Shown in pieces: positions 45,002 to 54,637 of a stretch of DNA of 64,000 bases. The stretch is from assembly GCF_034932065.1 (NCBI RefSeq), contig NZ_JAYGHP010000010.1, forward strand, positions 106,105 through 170,104, written 5' to 3'. Position numbers and translations under genes: made by a program. This DNA comes from Crocosphaera sp. UHCC 0190. Lineage in GTDB: Bacteria; Cyanobacteriota; Cyanobacteriia; Cyanobacteriales; Microcystaceae. The notes below the pieces were generated by a model that saw only the letters and a program-made list of their open reading frames with translations, was not told the origin of the DNA and did no database searches. Numbering within the stretch: the first letter of the stretch is position 1; every line of letters starts with the position of its first letter.

Positions 45002-46426
45002 ATGATATCTACAGAGATCAGAACGCCCCATTCGGGACAAGATTATTTGGAGAAAAGCGCGACAGAATCTCCGAGGCGATCGCCTAACCAGTCTTTACTT
45101 CCCCTAACAGCCAAGATCAAAGATAAGGATCTGTTAGAAATTGGAGGCTGTGATCTCAAAACCCTAGTAGAACAATTTGGCTCACCTTTGTATATTCTGG
45201 ATGAAGTCACCCTAAGAACTGCTTGTGAACAGTATCGAGACAGTTTTAAAACCTACTATCAAGGAGAATCTCAAGTCATTTATGCCTCAAAAGCTTGGAG
45301 TAGTCTCGCCGTCGTTAGTGTCATTGCCAGTGAAGGATTAGGCTTTGATGTCGTGTCAGGAGGAGAACTGTATACCACCCAAAAAGCCTTAGAAAAAATG
45401 GGTTATTCTCCTCAACAAATTGCTCAAACAATTTACTTTCATGGTAATAATAAATCCCTAGAAGAATTACAATTAGCCATTGCCATCGGTTGCACAATTA
45501 TTGTGGATAATTGGCTAGAACTAGAAACCCTAGTCAAATTAGGCAATGCCACCCCAAACGTCACCATTCCCATTTTGTTGCGGCTCACTCCAGGTATTGA
45601 ATGTCATACCCACGAATACATCCGTACCGGACACCTTGACAGTAAATTTGGCTTTGATCCCAATCAAATTGAAGCCGTATTCACCTATGTTGCCCAATAC
45701 CCTTGTCTTAATTGTCGAGGATTACACGCCCATATTGGTTCCCAAATCTTTGAACGTCAACCCCATCAAGACTTAGCAGGTGTGATGGTGGAATGGCTGA
45801 AAAAAGCACAAGATTACGGGTTGCCCTTAACAGAATTAAACATTGGCGGAGGCTTAGGAATATGCTACACAGAAGCCGATGATCCCCCCAGTATCGAAGA
45901 ATGGGTCAAAGCCGTCAGTGAAGCCGTCATGAAAGCCTGTGAAGGGCAGAAAATTGCCCTACCGAAACTAATTGCTGAACCAGGGCGATCGCTAGTTGGT
46001 CCCGCTTGTGTTACCGCTTACACCGTAGGCAGTCGCAAAGAAATTCCCCAACTGCGTACCTATATTGCAGTGGATGGAGGAATGTCCGATAATCCCCGGC
46101 CTATCACCTATCAATCCCTTTATCGTGTCGTTATTGCCAATCGAATGTCAGTCCCCATCACAGAAACTGTCACAGTGGCCGGCAAACATTGTGAATCTGG
46201 AGATATTTTAATTAAAGATGCTCAGTTGCCTCAAACTCACCCAGGGGATATCCTGGTAGTAATGGGGACAGGAGCCTACAACTATAGTATGGCTTCTAAT
46301 TACAATCGTTTGTCGCGGCCGGCTGCCGTTTTAGTTCATGACGGAGAAGCTAACCTGATCCTACAGAGGGAAACCTATGAGGATCTAATTCGACAAGATT
46401 GTTTACCCCAAAGGCTTCTAGCCTAA
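45002..46426 (+). CDS. lysA: Diaminopimelate decarboxylase
   Basis: 474 residues of the fold-III PLP decarboxylase family. The final step of lysine synthesis converts meso-diaminopimelate to lysine. PLP Lys in VIYASKAWS (near 100), HGNNKS near 147, the GGGLGI loop near 281, and the GDxL/CESGD block near 400 are present. An N-terminal extension of about 45 polar residues is longer than in E. coli. It heads lysA-cdaA-uppS on one strand. Confidence 0.93.
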   Translation: MISTEIRTPHSGQDYLEKSATESPRRSPNQSLLPLTAKIKDKDLLEIGGCDLKTLVEQFGSPLYILDEVTLRTACEQYRDSFKTYYQGESQVIYASKAWSSLAVVSVIASEGLGFDVVSGGELYTTQKALEKMGYSPQQIAQTIYFHGNNKSLEELQLAIAIGCTIIVDNWLELETLVKLGNATPNVTIPILLRLTPGIECHTHEYIRTGHLDSKFGFDPNQIEAVFTYVAQYPCLNCRGLHAHIGSQIFERQPHQDLAGVMVEWLKKAQDYGLPLTELNIGGGLGICYTEADDPPSIEEWVKAVSEAVMKACEGQKIALPKLIAEPGRSLVGPACVTAYTVGSRKEIPQLRTYIAVDGGMSDNPRPITYQSLYRVVIANRMSVPITETVTVAGKHCESGDILIKDAQLPQTHPGDILVVMGTGAYNYSMASNYNRLSRPAAVLVHDGEANLILQRETYEDLIRQDCLPQRLLA

Positions 46427-46488
46427 CTGAGTTCCTATTCTATTATTGTCCTTGTTCTGATTCATCATTCATCTTGCCATCCTCCATC

Positions 46489-47403
46489 ATGTCGGGTGAG
46501 CCTCCTGACCATCACTGGATACCCCCTGGGCTAATTCATAACGGCCTTGATATTGGGTTAGTGTTGTTATTGACCTATTTGATGCTTCTCGCCATTGGGG
46601 AGCGTCGTACCTTGTGGATGGTTCGGGGGCTAATTATTCTAATGCTCGCAGCAGTAATCAGCGAAAAGCTCCAATTGACACTGCTGAAGTTCGTTCTGGA
46701 AAAATTAGTTTTAGGGGCCGCCGTGGCCATGGCCGTCATTTTTCAAGGAGAGTTTCGACGCTTTTTGGAATTGTTGGGACGGGGACAACTTATGCAATTA
46801 TTTAAACGACGGCGACCAACAGCTAAACCCGATAGTGTGGTAGATGAACTGGTGGAAGCGATTCGAGAACTTTCTCAAAACCGCACTGGGGCCTTAATCG
46901 TGATTGAAACCTCGGCTTCGATAGATACAAGGGTATTTGTGAATCCTGGGGTAACGGTTAATGGCGAAATTTCTAAGGAACTCTTACAAACGATTTTTCA
47001 ACCGAAAACCCTACTCCATGATGGGGCAGTATTTATGCGGGGATCTCGTATTGTTTCGGCAGGAGTGATTTTACCCCTATCGGATAAAACCGCTTCCCGT
47101 CAATTAGGGACGCGACATCGGGCCGCCATGGGCATTACGGAAAGGGTAGATCATTGCCTTTGTGTTGTCGTTTCTGAGGAAACGGGTTCCATTTCCTTAG
47201 CGGAAGGGGGTATCTTGGATCGTCCCCTAACTAGCAGTAAACTAAAAGAGCTACTGGATCAACGATTTTCCTTACTGGTTGAGCGAGAATCCGTTGCCCC
47301 TGGTTGGGGTCTTCTCAGCCGTACCTTTGGCTTACAGGGAAGACGCTTTTGGGAATCTATCTTTCATATCTCGTCATCTAACTCACCAGAAGAGAAGAAA
47401 TGA
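46489..47403 (+). CDS. cdaA: Diadenylate cyclase (CdaA/DacA type)
   Basis: 304 residues from ATG at 46489. Three N-terminal membrane helices (about 18-80) precede the DAC domain, which has the catalytic [11 protein letters not shown] and GTRHRAAMG motifs. It makes c-di-AMP from two ATP, a messenger linked in cyanobacteria to night survival and osmotic control. Its stop overlaps the uppS start by 4 bases (ATGA). An in-frame TTG 90 bases upstream overlaps lysA and is less likely to be the start. Confidence 0.9.
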   Translation: MSGEPPDHHWIPPGLIHNGLDIGLVLLLTYLMLLAIGERRTLWMVRGLIILMLAAVISEKLQLTLLKFVLEKLVLGAAVAMAVIFQGEFRRFLELLGRGQLMQLFKRRRPTAKPDSVVDELVEAIRELSQNRTGALIVIETSASIDTRVFVNPGVTVNGEISKELLQTIFQPKTLLHDGAVFMRGSRIVSAGVILPLSDKTASRQLGTRHRAAMGITERVDHCLCVVVSEETGSISLAEGGILDRPLTSSKLKELLDQRFSLLVERESVAPGWGLLSRTFGLQGRRFWESIFHISSSNSPEEKK

Positions 47404-48152
47404 CTGTTAAACAGCCTATTGTGTTAAACGATTTACCCATTGATCTCGATTCAACTCGCCTACCAAAACATATTGCTGTCATTATGGATGGCAATGGACG
47501 GTGGGCCAAGCATCGTGGCCTGCCCCGCATTATGGGCCATCAACGGGGTGTGGATACCCTTAAAGATTTACTGCGCTGTTGTCGAGATTGGGGTATTCCG
47601 GCCCTGACTGCTTATGCCTTTTCCACGGAAAATTGGGGGCGACCCCTAGAAGAAGTGGAATTTTTGATGACCCTGTTTGAACGGGTGTTACGCCGTGAAT
47701 TACAGGAGATGATGGCAGAAAATGTCAGAATCCGTTTTGTGGGTAATTTGGCGGCTTTACCATCTTCTTTACAGGCGGAAATTGACCGTTCGATGAAGGA
47801 TACGGAAAATAATACGGGAATTCAATTTTCTGTGGCGACTAATTACGGGGGCCGTCAAGAAATTGTCCAGAGTTGTCGGGCGATCGCCGATCAAGTTAAA
47901 CAAGGGTTGATTAATCTGGAAGACATTAATGAGGCTTTATTTGAGAAGTATTTATACACCACAGGTATTCCTCATCCTGATTTATTAATTCGTACCAGTG
48001 GCGAAATGCGGTTGAGTAATTTTTTGTTATGGCAATTAGCTTATGCGGAAATTTATGTTACCCAAACTCTTTGGCCGGATTTTAATCGGGAAGAACTACA
48101 TCAAGCTTTATTAGATTATCAACAACGGGAACGACGGTTTGGCAAAGTTTAG
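47400..48152 (+). CDS. uppS: Isoprenyl transferase (undecaprenyl diphosphate synthase family)
   Basis: 250 residues of the cis-prenyltransferase family. [23 protein letters not shown] near 25-47 carries the catalytic Asp; [10 protein letters not shown] and the C-terminal [25 protein letters not shown] block are complete. It makes the lipid carrier for peptidoglycan and glycans. ATGA overlap with cdaA couples translation. The lysA-cdaA-uppS order recalls the arrangement in other cyanobacteria. Confidence 0.93.
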   Translation: MTVKQPIVLNDLPIDLDSTRLPKHIAVIMDGNGRWAKHRGLPRIMGHQRGVDTLKDLLRCCRDWGIPALTAYAFSTENWGRPLEEVEFLMTLFERVLRRELQEMMAENVRIRFVGNLAALPSSLQAEIDRSMKDTENNTGIQFSVATNYGGRQEIVQSCRAIADQVKQGLINLEDINEALFEKYLYTTGIPHPDLLIRTSGEMRLSNFLLWQLAYAEIYVTQTLWPDFNREELHQALLDYQQRERRFGKV

Positions 48153-48198
48153 CCATTTTTTCGATAAACTTAACTTTTAAAAAATCATTCTATTGTAG

Positions 48199-48219
48199 GG
48201 GTTTAACAGTGTTAAACCC
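48199..48219. repeat. Intergenic palindrome GGGTTTAAC/GTTAAACCC
   Basis: 9-bp arms with loop AGT, preceded by TGTAG. It sits 46 bases after the uppS stop and may act as its 3' hairpin. Confidence 0.7.
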
Positions 48220-48261
48220 ACATCATCATTAAACTTTAAAAAAATATCAAGAGAACCTGAT

Positions 48262-48294
48262 CTCACGGGGTGACAAGCTCGTTGAAACCGTGAG
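48262..48294. other. Structured element of unknown type
   Basis: CTCACGG/CCGTGAG (48262-48268 with 48288-48294) around a 19-base loop GGTGACAAGCTCGTTGAAA. Outer flanks GATCTC and GAGATT add a possible longer pairing. I do not recognise a ribozyme, riboswitch or intron domain. It may be a fragment of a mobile element end. Confidence 0.35.
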
Positions 48295-48364
48295 GAGGAC
48301 TGAGATTTAGCCAACCGCGAAACCTAAAAAAATTGTCAAAAATTTGCAGATTATTGAGAATGGA

Positions 48365-48417
48365 GGGGCGGTGCGCCGCCGCCCCTTCGTGTTGATTTTT
48401 TAGTCAACACGAAGGGG
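48365..48417. repeat. Two nested palindromes, GC-rich
   Basis: GGGGCGG...CCGCCCC (48365-48385) shares its end with a 14-bp perfect stem CCCCTTCGTGTTGA/TCAACACGAAGGGG (48382-48395 with 48404-48417) and an 8-base T-rich loop. Confidence 0.7.
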
Positions 48418-48524
48418 TTGAATATGTCTTGAATTTTTTAGCAAAAAATTCAAAAATGGGAAAAATATTTAACTAGATATCAAGCTCAAAAAAGGTTAAT
48501 TTAAGTTAAAATAAGAAGAGAATA

Positions 48525-48880
48525 TTAAGCAGAAAATTCTATCAAAGACATGGCATTTAAACCTCTTTGATAATTGCTTAATTTCTGGGGATTATTCATG
48601 ATCATAATGTTTACAAAATCCGAGCAAAAATCCCAGGCATTAATCCAGAGGCTGCCATAAAGTCCTATCCAAAAATTACTGTGTCTTCTATCGCGTCTTG
48701 ATTTTTCAGTTAGACGAGCAAGATATTTTGTCTAAAAGATGCCAATAAATAGGTAAAGCTCGCTTCTTCCAAATGACAGCTACGACAAAAACATTTTTGT
48801 CCTTCCATTGTGTTCGGTCAATTGTTATAATTAAACGAGAACCGATTTTAAACTCTTTATTAATGATAGATTTTAGATCT
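48525..48880 (-). pseudogene. IS4-like transposase relic
   Basis: The reverse strand reads GSRLIITIDRTQWKDKNVF, then VVAVIWKKRALPIYWHLLDK, the DDE second-Asp region of IS4-type transposases. In a different frame it continues FWIGLYGSLWINAWDF and ends QRGLNAMSLIEFSA at a TAA (48525). A frameshift near 48710 and a shortened middle separate the parts. The N-terminal third is missing and no terminal inverted repeats are evident. Likely an old, degraded insertion between uppS and chlG. Confidence 0.7.
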
Positions 48881-48901
48881 GACTTCTGACTTCTGACTTC
48901 G

Positions 48902-49882
48902 TTACACTCCTGCGTGTCCCAAAGCTAAACCTGCGACTAACATACCTAAGACCAAGAAAGGTTGTGCGCTGGCTTGATATTTAACATCATTTTCTAAGGG
49001 GTTACGCAAAAAATACATATCTTGAAAGGTAATTTGAGGAATCACCAACAACAGCAAAATTGCCGCATAAAGATTCTGATGAATATAAATTAAATAAGCT
49101 CCAATTCCGGCTTGAAACACATCAATCATAATCACACAAATCCAAGCTGCTGTGTTAACTCCAAACATCACAGGTAAAGATTTTAAGCCTAATTGACTGT
49201 CCCCTTCCACACTCTTAAAATCATTAACCACTGCAATACCCAAACCAGCCAAACTATAAAACAGAGTTAAGACAATTATTGTCCAATTTAACTCACCAAA
49301 TAAAGCATGGCCAGCCCACCAAGGTAAGGCGATATAACTCGCACCGAGAGCATAATTTCCTAACCAACCATTTTGCTTTAACTTGAGGGGAGGAGCAGAA
49401 TAAATATAGGCCAAAAATGCGCCCCCTAGGGTCAAACAAAGCATAATCGGGAAGTCATGGCCCGCCCAAACATCTAATCCATAGCCTAAGGCTAACCCTG
49501 CCCCTAATAACACGAAAATTTGTGTGACAACCTGCGGCACCGAAATAGCACCCGACGGAATGGGGCGATAGGGTTCATTAATGGCATCAATTTCCCGGTC
49601 ATAAAAATCATTGAGGGTTTGGGTATATCCGGCCATCAAAGGGCCTGACAATAACATACAAGCCGCAGCCCTCAGAAAATCTTCTGGTGTCCAGCTATAG
49701 CCCCCCGAAGAAGCTGCACCACAGACAACACCCCAAATTAAGGGTATCCAGGTGATAGGCTTCATTAACTGTAACCTTAACTTCCAGATAGAGGTTTCCC
49801 CAGAGGTGGCCCCCTTCATGCCTAATAATTGGCGGGTTTTTCCGCTTTTTTCGGTCCCATTAGTGGTAGAAGAGTCAGACAT
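48902..49882 (-). CDS. chlG: Chlorophyll synthase
   Basis: 326-residue UbiA-family membrane prenyltransferase that attaches phytyl or geranylgeranyl to chlorophyllide in the last step of chlorophyll synthesis. About nine helices. The first Asp-rich motif NDFYDREIDAINEPYRPIPSG lies near 107-127 and the second (NDFKSVEGD) near 220. It acts in the thylakoid membrane, often with Hlip partners. The ArsA-like gene lies 54 bases upstream on the same strand, so co-transcription is likely. Confidence 0.95.
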   Translation of the reverse strand: MSDSSTTNGTEKSGKTRQLLGMKGATSGETSIWKLRLQLMKPITWIPLIWGVVCGAASSGGYSWTPEDFLRAAACMLLSGPLMAGYTQTLNDFYDREIDAINEPYRPIPSGAISVPQVVTQIFVLLGAGLALGYGLDVWAGHDFPIMLCLTLGGAFLAYIYSAPPLKLKQNGWLGNYALGASYIALPWWAGHALFGELNWTIIVLTLFYSLAGLGIAVVNDFKSVEGDSQLGLKSLPVMFGVNTAAWICVIMIDVFQAGIGAYLIYIHQNLYAAILLLLVIPQITFQDMYFLRNPLENDVKYQASAQPFLVLGMLVAGLALGHAGV

Positions 49883-49936
49883 AAACGATTAATTGTAATA
49901 ATAATATTAGGGGCAATGATGCCCCTAGAGAACACT

Positions 49937-51025
49937 TCACAGAGAAACAATTAGATAATGATTTTGGAACTTTGCCCCTTTTACCGACTGTCCCGCGAGA
50001 GGAGAGGGTAACTCAATATTGCGCCGCTGATCTCCCGCTTCAATGGTTAATTCTGGGCCATATTGGGTTAACTTGACTTGGTTTTTGGCAAATCCAGGTA
50101 AAAACACCTTAACTTGACGGGCTGCAAGATCAATGGTCACAGGTTTAGGGACTTGAGATTCCCCGAAAAAGTCCGGTAGGGCATCCATTAAAGGTTGCCA
50201 GTTATCACCTGACCTTTGGGGTAGGTTAGACACCTTTAAGGGGTCAAATTCTGCGGCTAAGGGGTTGTTTCCTTGCTCTTGGTTGAGGATAACGCCCTTC
50301 ACTGTTAAGCCCACTTGTTGGGCCCCTCCCCAAAAATATTTAGCTGATGCGATCGCCAGTTCATCTTCTGTGGTCACTAAATAAGCGGCGACGCGCTGGC
50401 CATCCCCCAAAGCAGCCTTTCCGGCCTCTAGGATATCATTAGCCTGGGTATTGGCTAAATCATCCGCACTCCAAGACACATTTAAAATGGCACTGGTAAT
50501 GGGTTGGACAAAAGGAGATAAAGCTTTACCCACATCTGACTCGGTAAATATCTGACGAAACCGCCGTACATACCAACTGAAAATCTCTGGAATGCCAAAC
50601 ATTCGCAGGGTATTTAAGGCACTATCGCCGTCATAGATGATGACATCATATTTGCCGCTTTTGTCGTATTCTCGCAGGGAATTAAGGGCTAAGGCCCCAT
50701 CCATCCCTGGTAAGATCCCCAATTCTTGCCCGTAGACATTTTTGAGAGTCGGCGATCGCAAATATTTCGCCTCTAGATCCTTGACATCTTCCCAACCTTG
50801 TGATAGGAGTTGAGCGGATTGTAAGCTAACCACCTGAAGATTGCTGGCCACTTCCGTAGGGGAGGAGTTTACTGGCGTACCGAGTAAGGTAGTTAATACC
50901 GGAGTCAAATCTTGAGAAACAAGCAGAACGCGAGAGCCAGCTAATGCTAACTTTTTAGCTGTAGCGATCGCCACTGTAGAGCAACCGCTACCGCCTTTTC
51001 CTAAAAAGGTCAAAATCAAAGCCAT
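49937..51025 (-). CDS. ArsA/Get3-like protein with degenerate P-loop and HSP20-like tail
   Basis: 362 residues. The N terminus LTFLGKGGSGCSTVAIATAKKLA follows the deviant Walker A of ArsA/Get3 (GKGGxGKT), but Cys replaces the P-loop Lys. The first Lys (GKGG) is kept. The ATPase-like body continues to about 290. The C-terminal 70 residues (VKVFLPGFAKNQVKLTQYG) form the ArsA_HSP20-type domain shared with Get3d. It lies just upstream of chlG on the same strand. Likely a non-hydrolysing paralogue; function unknown. Confidence 0.75.
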   Translation of the reverse strand: MALILTFLGKGGSGCSTVAIATAKKLALAGSRVLLVSQDLTPVLTTLLGTPVNSSPTEVASNLQVVSLQSAQLLSQGWEDVKDLEAKYLRSPTLKNVYGQELGILPGMDGALALNSLREYDKSGKYDVIIYDGDSALNTLRMFGIPEIFSWYVRRFRQIFTESDVGKALSPFVQPITSAILNVSWSADDLANTQANDILEAGKAALGDGQRVAAYLVTTEDELAIASAKYFWGGAQQVGLTVKGVILNQEQGNNPLAAEFDPLKVSNLPQRSGDNWQPLMDALPDFFGESQVPKPVTIDLAARQVKVFLPGFAKNQVKLTQYGPELTIEAGDQRRNIELPSPLAGQSVKGAKFQNHYLIVSL

Positions 51026-51049
51026 GAGAATTAATAAGGGTTCTCGTGA

Positions 51050-51250
51050 TTATTCAACGGGTTTGAGTTCATCCCCAAAAAACCAAGTGGCGGTTTTATC
51101 GGCAAACTCAACCACGGCACCAATGCCGCTACCATCTGTCATTTTAAAGTCTTTGATGATGCCTTGTTTGCCAAGCTTATTGACGACTTCACCGGAGACA
51201 CGATCTCTAAGACGAATTACTTGAACTTTCTGCCCGATTTCCATTCCCAA
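51050..51250 (-). CDS. DUF2862 family protein
   Basis: 66 residues, or 64 from the second ATG at 51244. KVQVIRLRDRVSGEVVNKLGKQGIIKDFKMTDGSGIG then VVEFADKTATWFFGDELK: an SH3-like small beta-barrel, the DUF2862 family found in cyanobacteria and plastids. Role unknown. It is 24 bases upstream of the ArsA-like gene on the same strand, so it probably opens the DUF2862-arsA-like-chlG transcript. Confidence 0.8.
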   Translation of the reverse strand: MGMEIGQKVQVIRLRDRVSGEVVNKLGKQGIIKDFKMTDGSGIGAVVEFADKTATWFFGDELKPVE

Positions 51251-51433
51251 TTACACTAATATGCTAATGAATCATTCCTAAGTGTAGCGGAATCTGGCCT
51301 CATCTTATCCCTCTTTGGGGGTTGGGTGAAGAAGAAAGTTTTATCGTACCATGAGGGAACAACTCGACAAATGTACCTGACATTTAATACAATACGCCTT
51401 TAAATCCTGACCTGTCATTAATCAATCTCTATT

Positions 51434-52240
51434 ATGACCTTATCACTAAAAGCAAGCCTCCAGGGATCGTCGATGAGGCGATATCTAGAGCTACTACACA
51501 TTTTAGTAGAACGAAATTTAAAAGGACGTTATCGAGGCTCGTTTTTAGGGGTTTATTGGTCATTGCTCAATCCCCTGATTATGACAGGCCTCTACACGGC
51601 GATTTTTGGCGCAACTTTTGCCAGTTATTTTAATAATTCAACCCTAAACTATATTTTAGCGGCATTTACGGGGCTAATTGTTATCAATTTTTTCTCATCT
51701 GCTACGACTCAAGCCTTGTCCAGTGTGGTAGGGAATGGCTCACTCCTTAATAAAGTTCGCCTTCCTATGACCATTTTTCCTGTCTCTATGGTTGTGGCTA
51801 ATGTCTTTCAATTTGTCATGGGGCCTTTACCTTTATTAGCAATTGTCACCTTATTTATTTCTAAAAATCCCCTGAATGTCATCGCCTTAATTTTTCCTAT
51901 TATTGCTCTCAGTCTGGTTTGTACCGGAGTCGGGTTTTTAGTCAGTGCTTTGTATGTTTTCTTTCGAGATTTGCCCTATTTTTACGAATTAGTTTGTTTT
52001 GTTCTGTGGATTAGCTCACCCGTTTTTTATCCGTCTGAAATTGTTCCCAAAGCGGTGCAACCCTTTTTACTCCTTAACCCACTCATCCCTATTATTGACA
52101 GTATTCGCCAGATTTCTCTCAAAGGTACTTTACCTGAGCTTTCTTTAATCGGACATTCATTGTTAAATGGGGTTATTCTCTTGGGGTTAGGTTGGATTTG
52201 CTTTCGAGCCTGGGAAAAGAATTTTATGGATTTGCTTTAA
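51434..52240 (+). CDS. wzm: ABC-2 type polysaccharide exporter permease (Wzm-like)
   Basis: 268 residues with six membrane helices. The N-terminal LVERNLKGRYRGSFLGVYWSLLNPLIMTGLY (about 27-57) is the polysaccharide/teichoic-acid exporter signature. It forms the membrane channel that moves lipid-linked glycan to the outer face. The ATPase gene follows after 8 bases. Strongly coupled operon. Confidence 0.88.
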   Translation: MTLSLKASLQGSSMRRYLELLHILVERNLKGRYRGSFLGVYWSLLNPLIMTGLYTAIFGATFASYFNNSTLNYILAAFTGLIVINFFSSATTQALSSVVGNGSLLNKVRLPMTIFPVSMVVANVFQFVMGPLPLLAIVTLFISKNPLNVIALIFPIIALSLVCTGVGFLVSALYVFFRDLPYFYELVCFVLWISSPVFYPSEIVPKAVQPFLLLNPLIPIIDSIRQISLKGTLPELSLIGHSLLNGVILLGLGWICFRAWEKNFMDLL

Positions 52241-52248
52241 TAGGTTAA

Positions 52249-53019
52249 ATGATAGAAGTAATTAGACTGGATCAAGTTTCTCTGTGGCGTAGAACCCAAG
52301 AAGAGTTTTCTTATGATTTGAAGAAAACTGTCTTATCCATGCTGGAGGGAAAGTACCGCCAACCATCCAAAAAATTAATTCTTGACAAGATTGATTTAAC
52401 GGTCAACTGCGGTGAAAAAATCGGGATTATTGGCTCCAATGGTTCGGGAAAATCCACCTTGCTTAAAGTCATTACGGGAATTTTGCAACCCTCATCGGGA
52501 CAAATTCGCGTCAAAGGGGAAATTGCCCCACTGATTGAGTTAGGGGCAGGATTTGACGGAGAATTATCGGTCATAGATAATATTATTCTCTATGGGGTGA
52601 TGTTAGGTTTTTCTCGTCAAGAAATGAAGGCCCGTGTTGCTTCAATTTTGGACTTTGCGGATTTGACTGACTATGAATTATCCCCCGTCAAAGCCCTCTC
52701 GTCAGGGATGACAGCCCGTTTAGGGTTTGCCATTGCCACGGATATCAAACCGGATATTTTAATTCTTGATGAAGTCTTATCCGTCGGGGATGAGAGTTTT
52801 AAAAATAAATGCCAAAAACGGATGGATAAACTTTGGGGCAACAATACAACTATTTTGGTGGTTTCCCACGGATTAGAGTTTATTCAACAATCTTGCGATC
52901 GCGCAATTTGGCTAGATCGCGGTAAAATTCGATTTGCTGGTAATACAGATGAAACGATTCATCATTATCTCACAGCAGTTCAAGAAGGTTCAGACATAGG
53001 ATTACAGACTCATCTATGA
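52249..53019 (+). CDS. wzt: ABC-type polysaccharide exporter ATPase (Wzt-like, short form)
   Basis: 256 residues. Walker A GSNGSGKSTLLKVITG near 62-77, Q-loop area IAPLIELGAGFDGELS, signature LSSGMTARLGFAIA near 152-165, Walker B ILILDEVLSVGD and the switch His in VVSHGLEF. There is no C-terminal carbohydrate-binding domain, so export is probably of the type that needs no end recognition. It overlaps the epimerase gene by 4 bases (ATGA). Confidence 0.9.
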   Translation: MIEVIRLDQVSLWRRTQEEFSYDLKKTVLSMLEGKYRQPSKKLILDKIDLTVNCGEKIGIIGSNGSGKSTLLKVITGILQPSSGQIRVKGEIAPLIELGAGFDGELSVIDNIILYGVMLGFSRQEMKARVASILDFADLTDYELSPVKALSSGMTARLGFAIATDIKPDILILDEVLSVGDESFKNKCQKRMDKLWGNNTTILVVSHGLEFIQQSCDRAIWLDRGKIRFAGNTDETIHHYLTAVQEGSDIGLQTHL

Positions 53020-53948
53020 AAATTTTAATCACAGGCGGGGCCGGCTATATTGGCTCAATTTTAACCCCAACCTTATTGGCTAAGGGCCACGAAGTAACGG
53101 TTTTAGATAGTTTTATCTTTGGTCAAAATAGTTTGGCTGATTGTTGTCATTACGATACGTTTAATGTGGTACGGGGTGACTGTCGTAAGGAGTCTTTGAT
53201 TAAAGAATTACTCAAAGATGCTGATATTATTATCCCCTTGGCCGCGTTAGTGGGTGCGCCCCTTTGTAGTCGGGATGAAATTGGGACCAAAACCATTAAT
53301 TATGAAGCGGTTAAAATGATTTGTGATTTGGCTAGTCCAGAACAACGAATTTTAATGCCTGTTACCAATAGTGGTTATGGTATTGGGGAAGCGGGTAAAT
53401 TCTGCACCGAGGAGTCTCCTTTACGTCCTATTTCTCTCTATGGTACGACGAAAGTTGACGCAGAAAAGGCGGTTTTAGATCGGGAAAATAGTATCACTTT
53501 CCGACTCGCTACTGTCTTTGGGATGTCCCCTCGGATGAGGGTAGATTTATTGGTGAATGATTTTGTTTACCGTGCCTTTTATGATCGGGCAGTTGTCATT
53601 TTTGAAGGGCATTTTAAACGCAATTATATCCATATTCGGGATGTGGCGAAAGCCTTTGTTCATGGGATTGAAAATTTTGAAACCATGAAAGGTAAACCCT
53701 ATAATGTGGGGTTAGAGGATGCCAATTTATCGAAGTTGGAATTGTGCGCTGAAATTAAAAAGTATTTACCAAAATTCGTGTATTTAGAAGCACCTATTGG
53801 AGAAGATCCTGATAAACGGGATTATATTGTTTCTAATGCTCGTATTCTCAAAACTGGATTTGAACCTGAATGGCCGTTAGGTCGGGGTATTCGGGAATTA
53901 ATCAAAGGTTACACTATTTTACGCAATAGTGTCTATTCCAATGTTTAA
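53016..53948 (+). CDS. NAD-dependent sugar-nucleotide epimerase/dehydratase
   Basis: 310 residues of the extended SDR family. TGGAGYIGSILTPTLLAKGH near 6-25 is the dinucleotide motif; LAALVGAPLCSRDE near 75-88, and SLYGTTKVDAE supplies the Tyr/Lys pair near 143-147. The exact sugar is unknown. ATGA overlap with wzt couples it to the exporter, so it should supply or modify a sugar for that glycan. A palindrome follows 35 bases after the stop. Confidence 0.85.
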   Translation: MKILITGGAGYIGSILTPTLLAKGHEVTVLDSFIFGQNSLADCCHYDTFNVVRGDCRKESLIKELLKDADIIIPLAALVGAPLCSRDEIGTKTINYEAVKMICDLASPEQRILMPVTNSGYGIGEAGKFCTEESPLRPISLYGTTKVDAEKAVLDRENSITFRLATVFGMSPRMRVDLLVNDFVYRAFYDRAVVIFEGHFKRNYIHIRDVAKAFVHGIENFETMKGKPYNVGLEDANLSKLELCAEIKKYLPKFVYLEAPIGEDPDKRDYIVSNARILKTGFEPEWPLGRGIRELIKGYTILRNSVYSNV

Positions 53949-53982
53949 TAACTTTGGTTTGATTATTTGATTGATATAGCTA

Positions 53983-54004
53983 GGGGTCAACGGCCGTTGA
54001 CCCC
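53983..54004. repeat. Perfect 22-bp palindrome, same core as 33991
   Basis: GGGGTCAACGG and its exact complement, 20 kb from its twin. The rest of the 309-base gap to psaC (53949-54257) holds the psaC terminator and no gene. Confidence 0.8.
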
Positions 54005-54165
54005 CAATACTGCGTAGGTTAACAAGTTTTTCTACTGTTGACAGGGATAGGTTCGGGTGGGAAGACAATAAACTTCTTTCCCCCCACACCCCCCACACTC
54101 CGTATCTCATAGAGTTTTTGGACTTAACCGAGCAGAATTGAACTCTCTATTGTCTATTTCCTAAC

Positions 54166-54194
54166 AAAAAAAAGAGGGAATAAAAGATTCCCTC
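54166..54194 (-). terminator. Terminator of psaC
   Basis: Stem GAGGGAAT/ATTCCCTC (54174-54181 with 54187-54194), 5-base loop, and eight U on the reverse strand (54166-54173), 64 bases beyond the psaC stop. Confidence 0.85.
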
Positions 54195-54257
54195 ATGCTC
54201 TTGAATTTATAGGTACTTAAAAGTGTGTTAATGATGACACGCTTAATTCCATGTTTG

Positions 54258-54518
<261 letters not shown>

Positions 54519-54637
54519 TTAACCGAGTGTTCTCCTACTTAAAACAGTCGGGATTAAGGGCTAGTTTACCGCAGAGGTAGAAGATACTTGTGAAAATCGT
54601 GACAGAACTTTAAATTATGTAACAGTTGGCAGAAAAT

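Noticed and set aside
48880..48901. GACTTCT tandem units beside chlG
   Set aside because: Short low-complexity repeat without a visible role.
54607..54623. HLR1-like box upstream of psaC
   Set aside because: Only the first half matches; the second unit has three mismatches, and the site is over 100 bases from the start codon.
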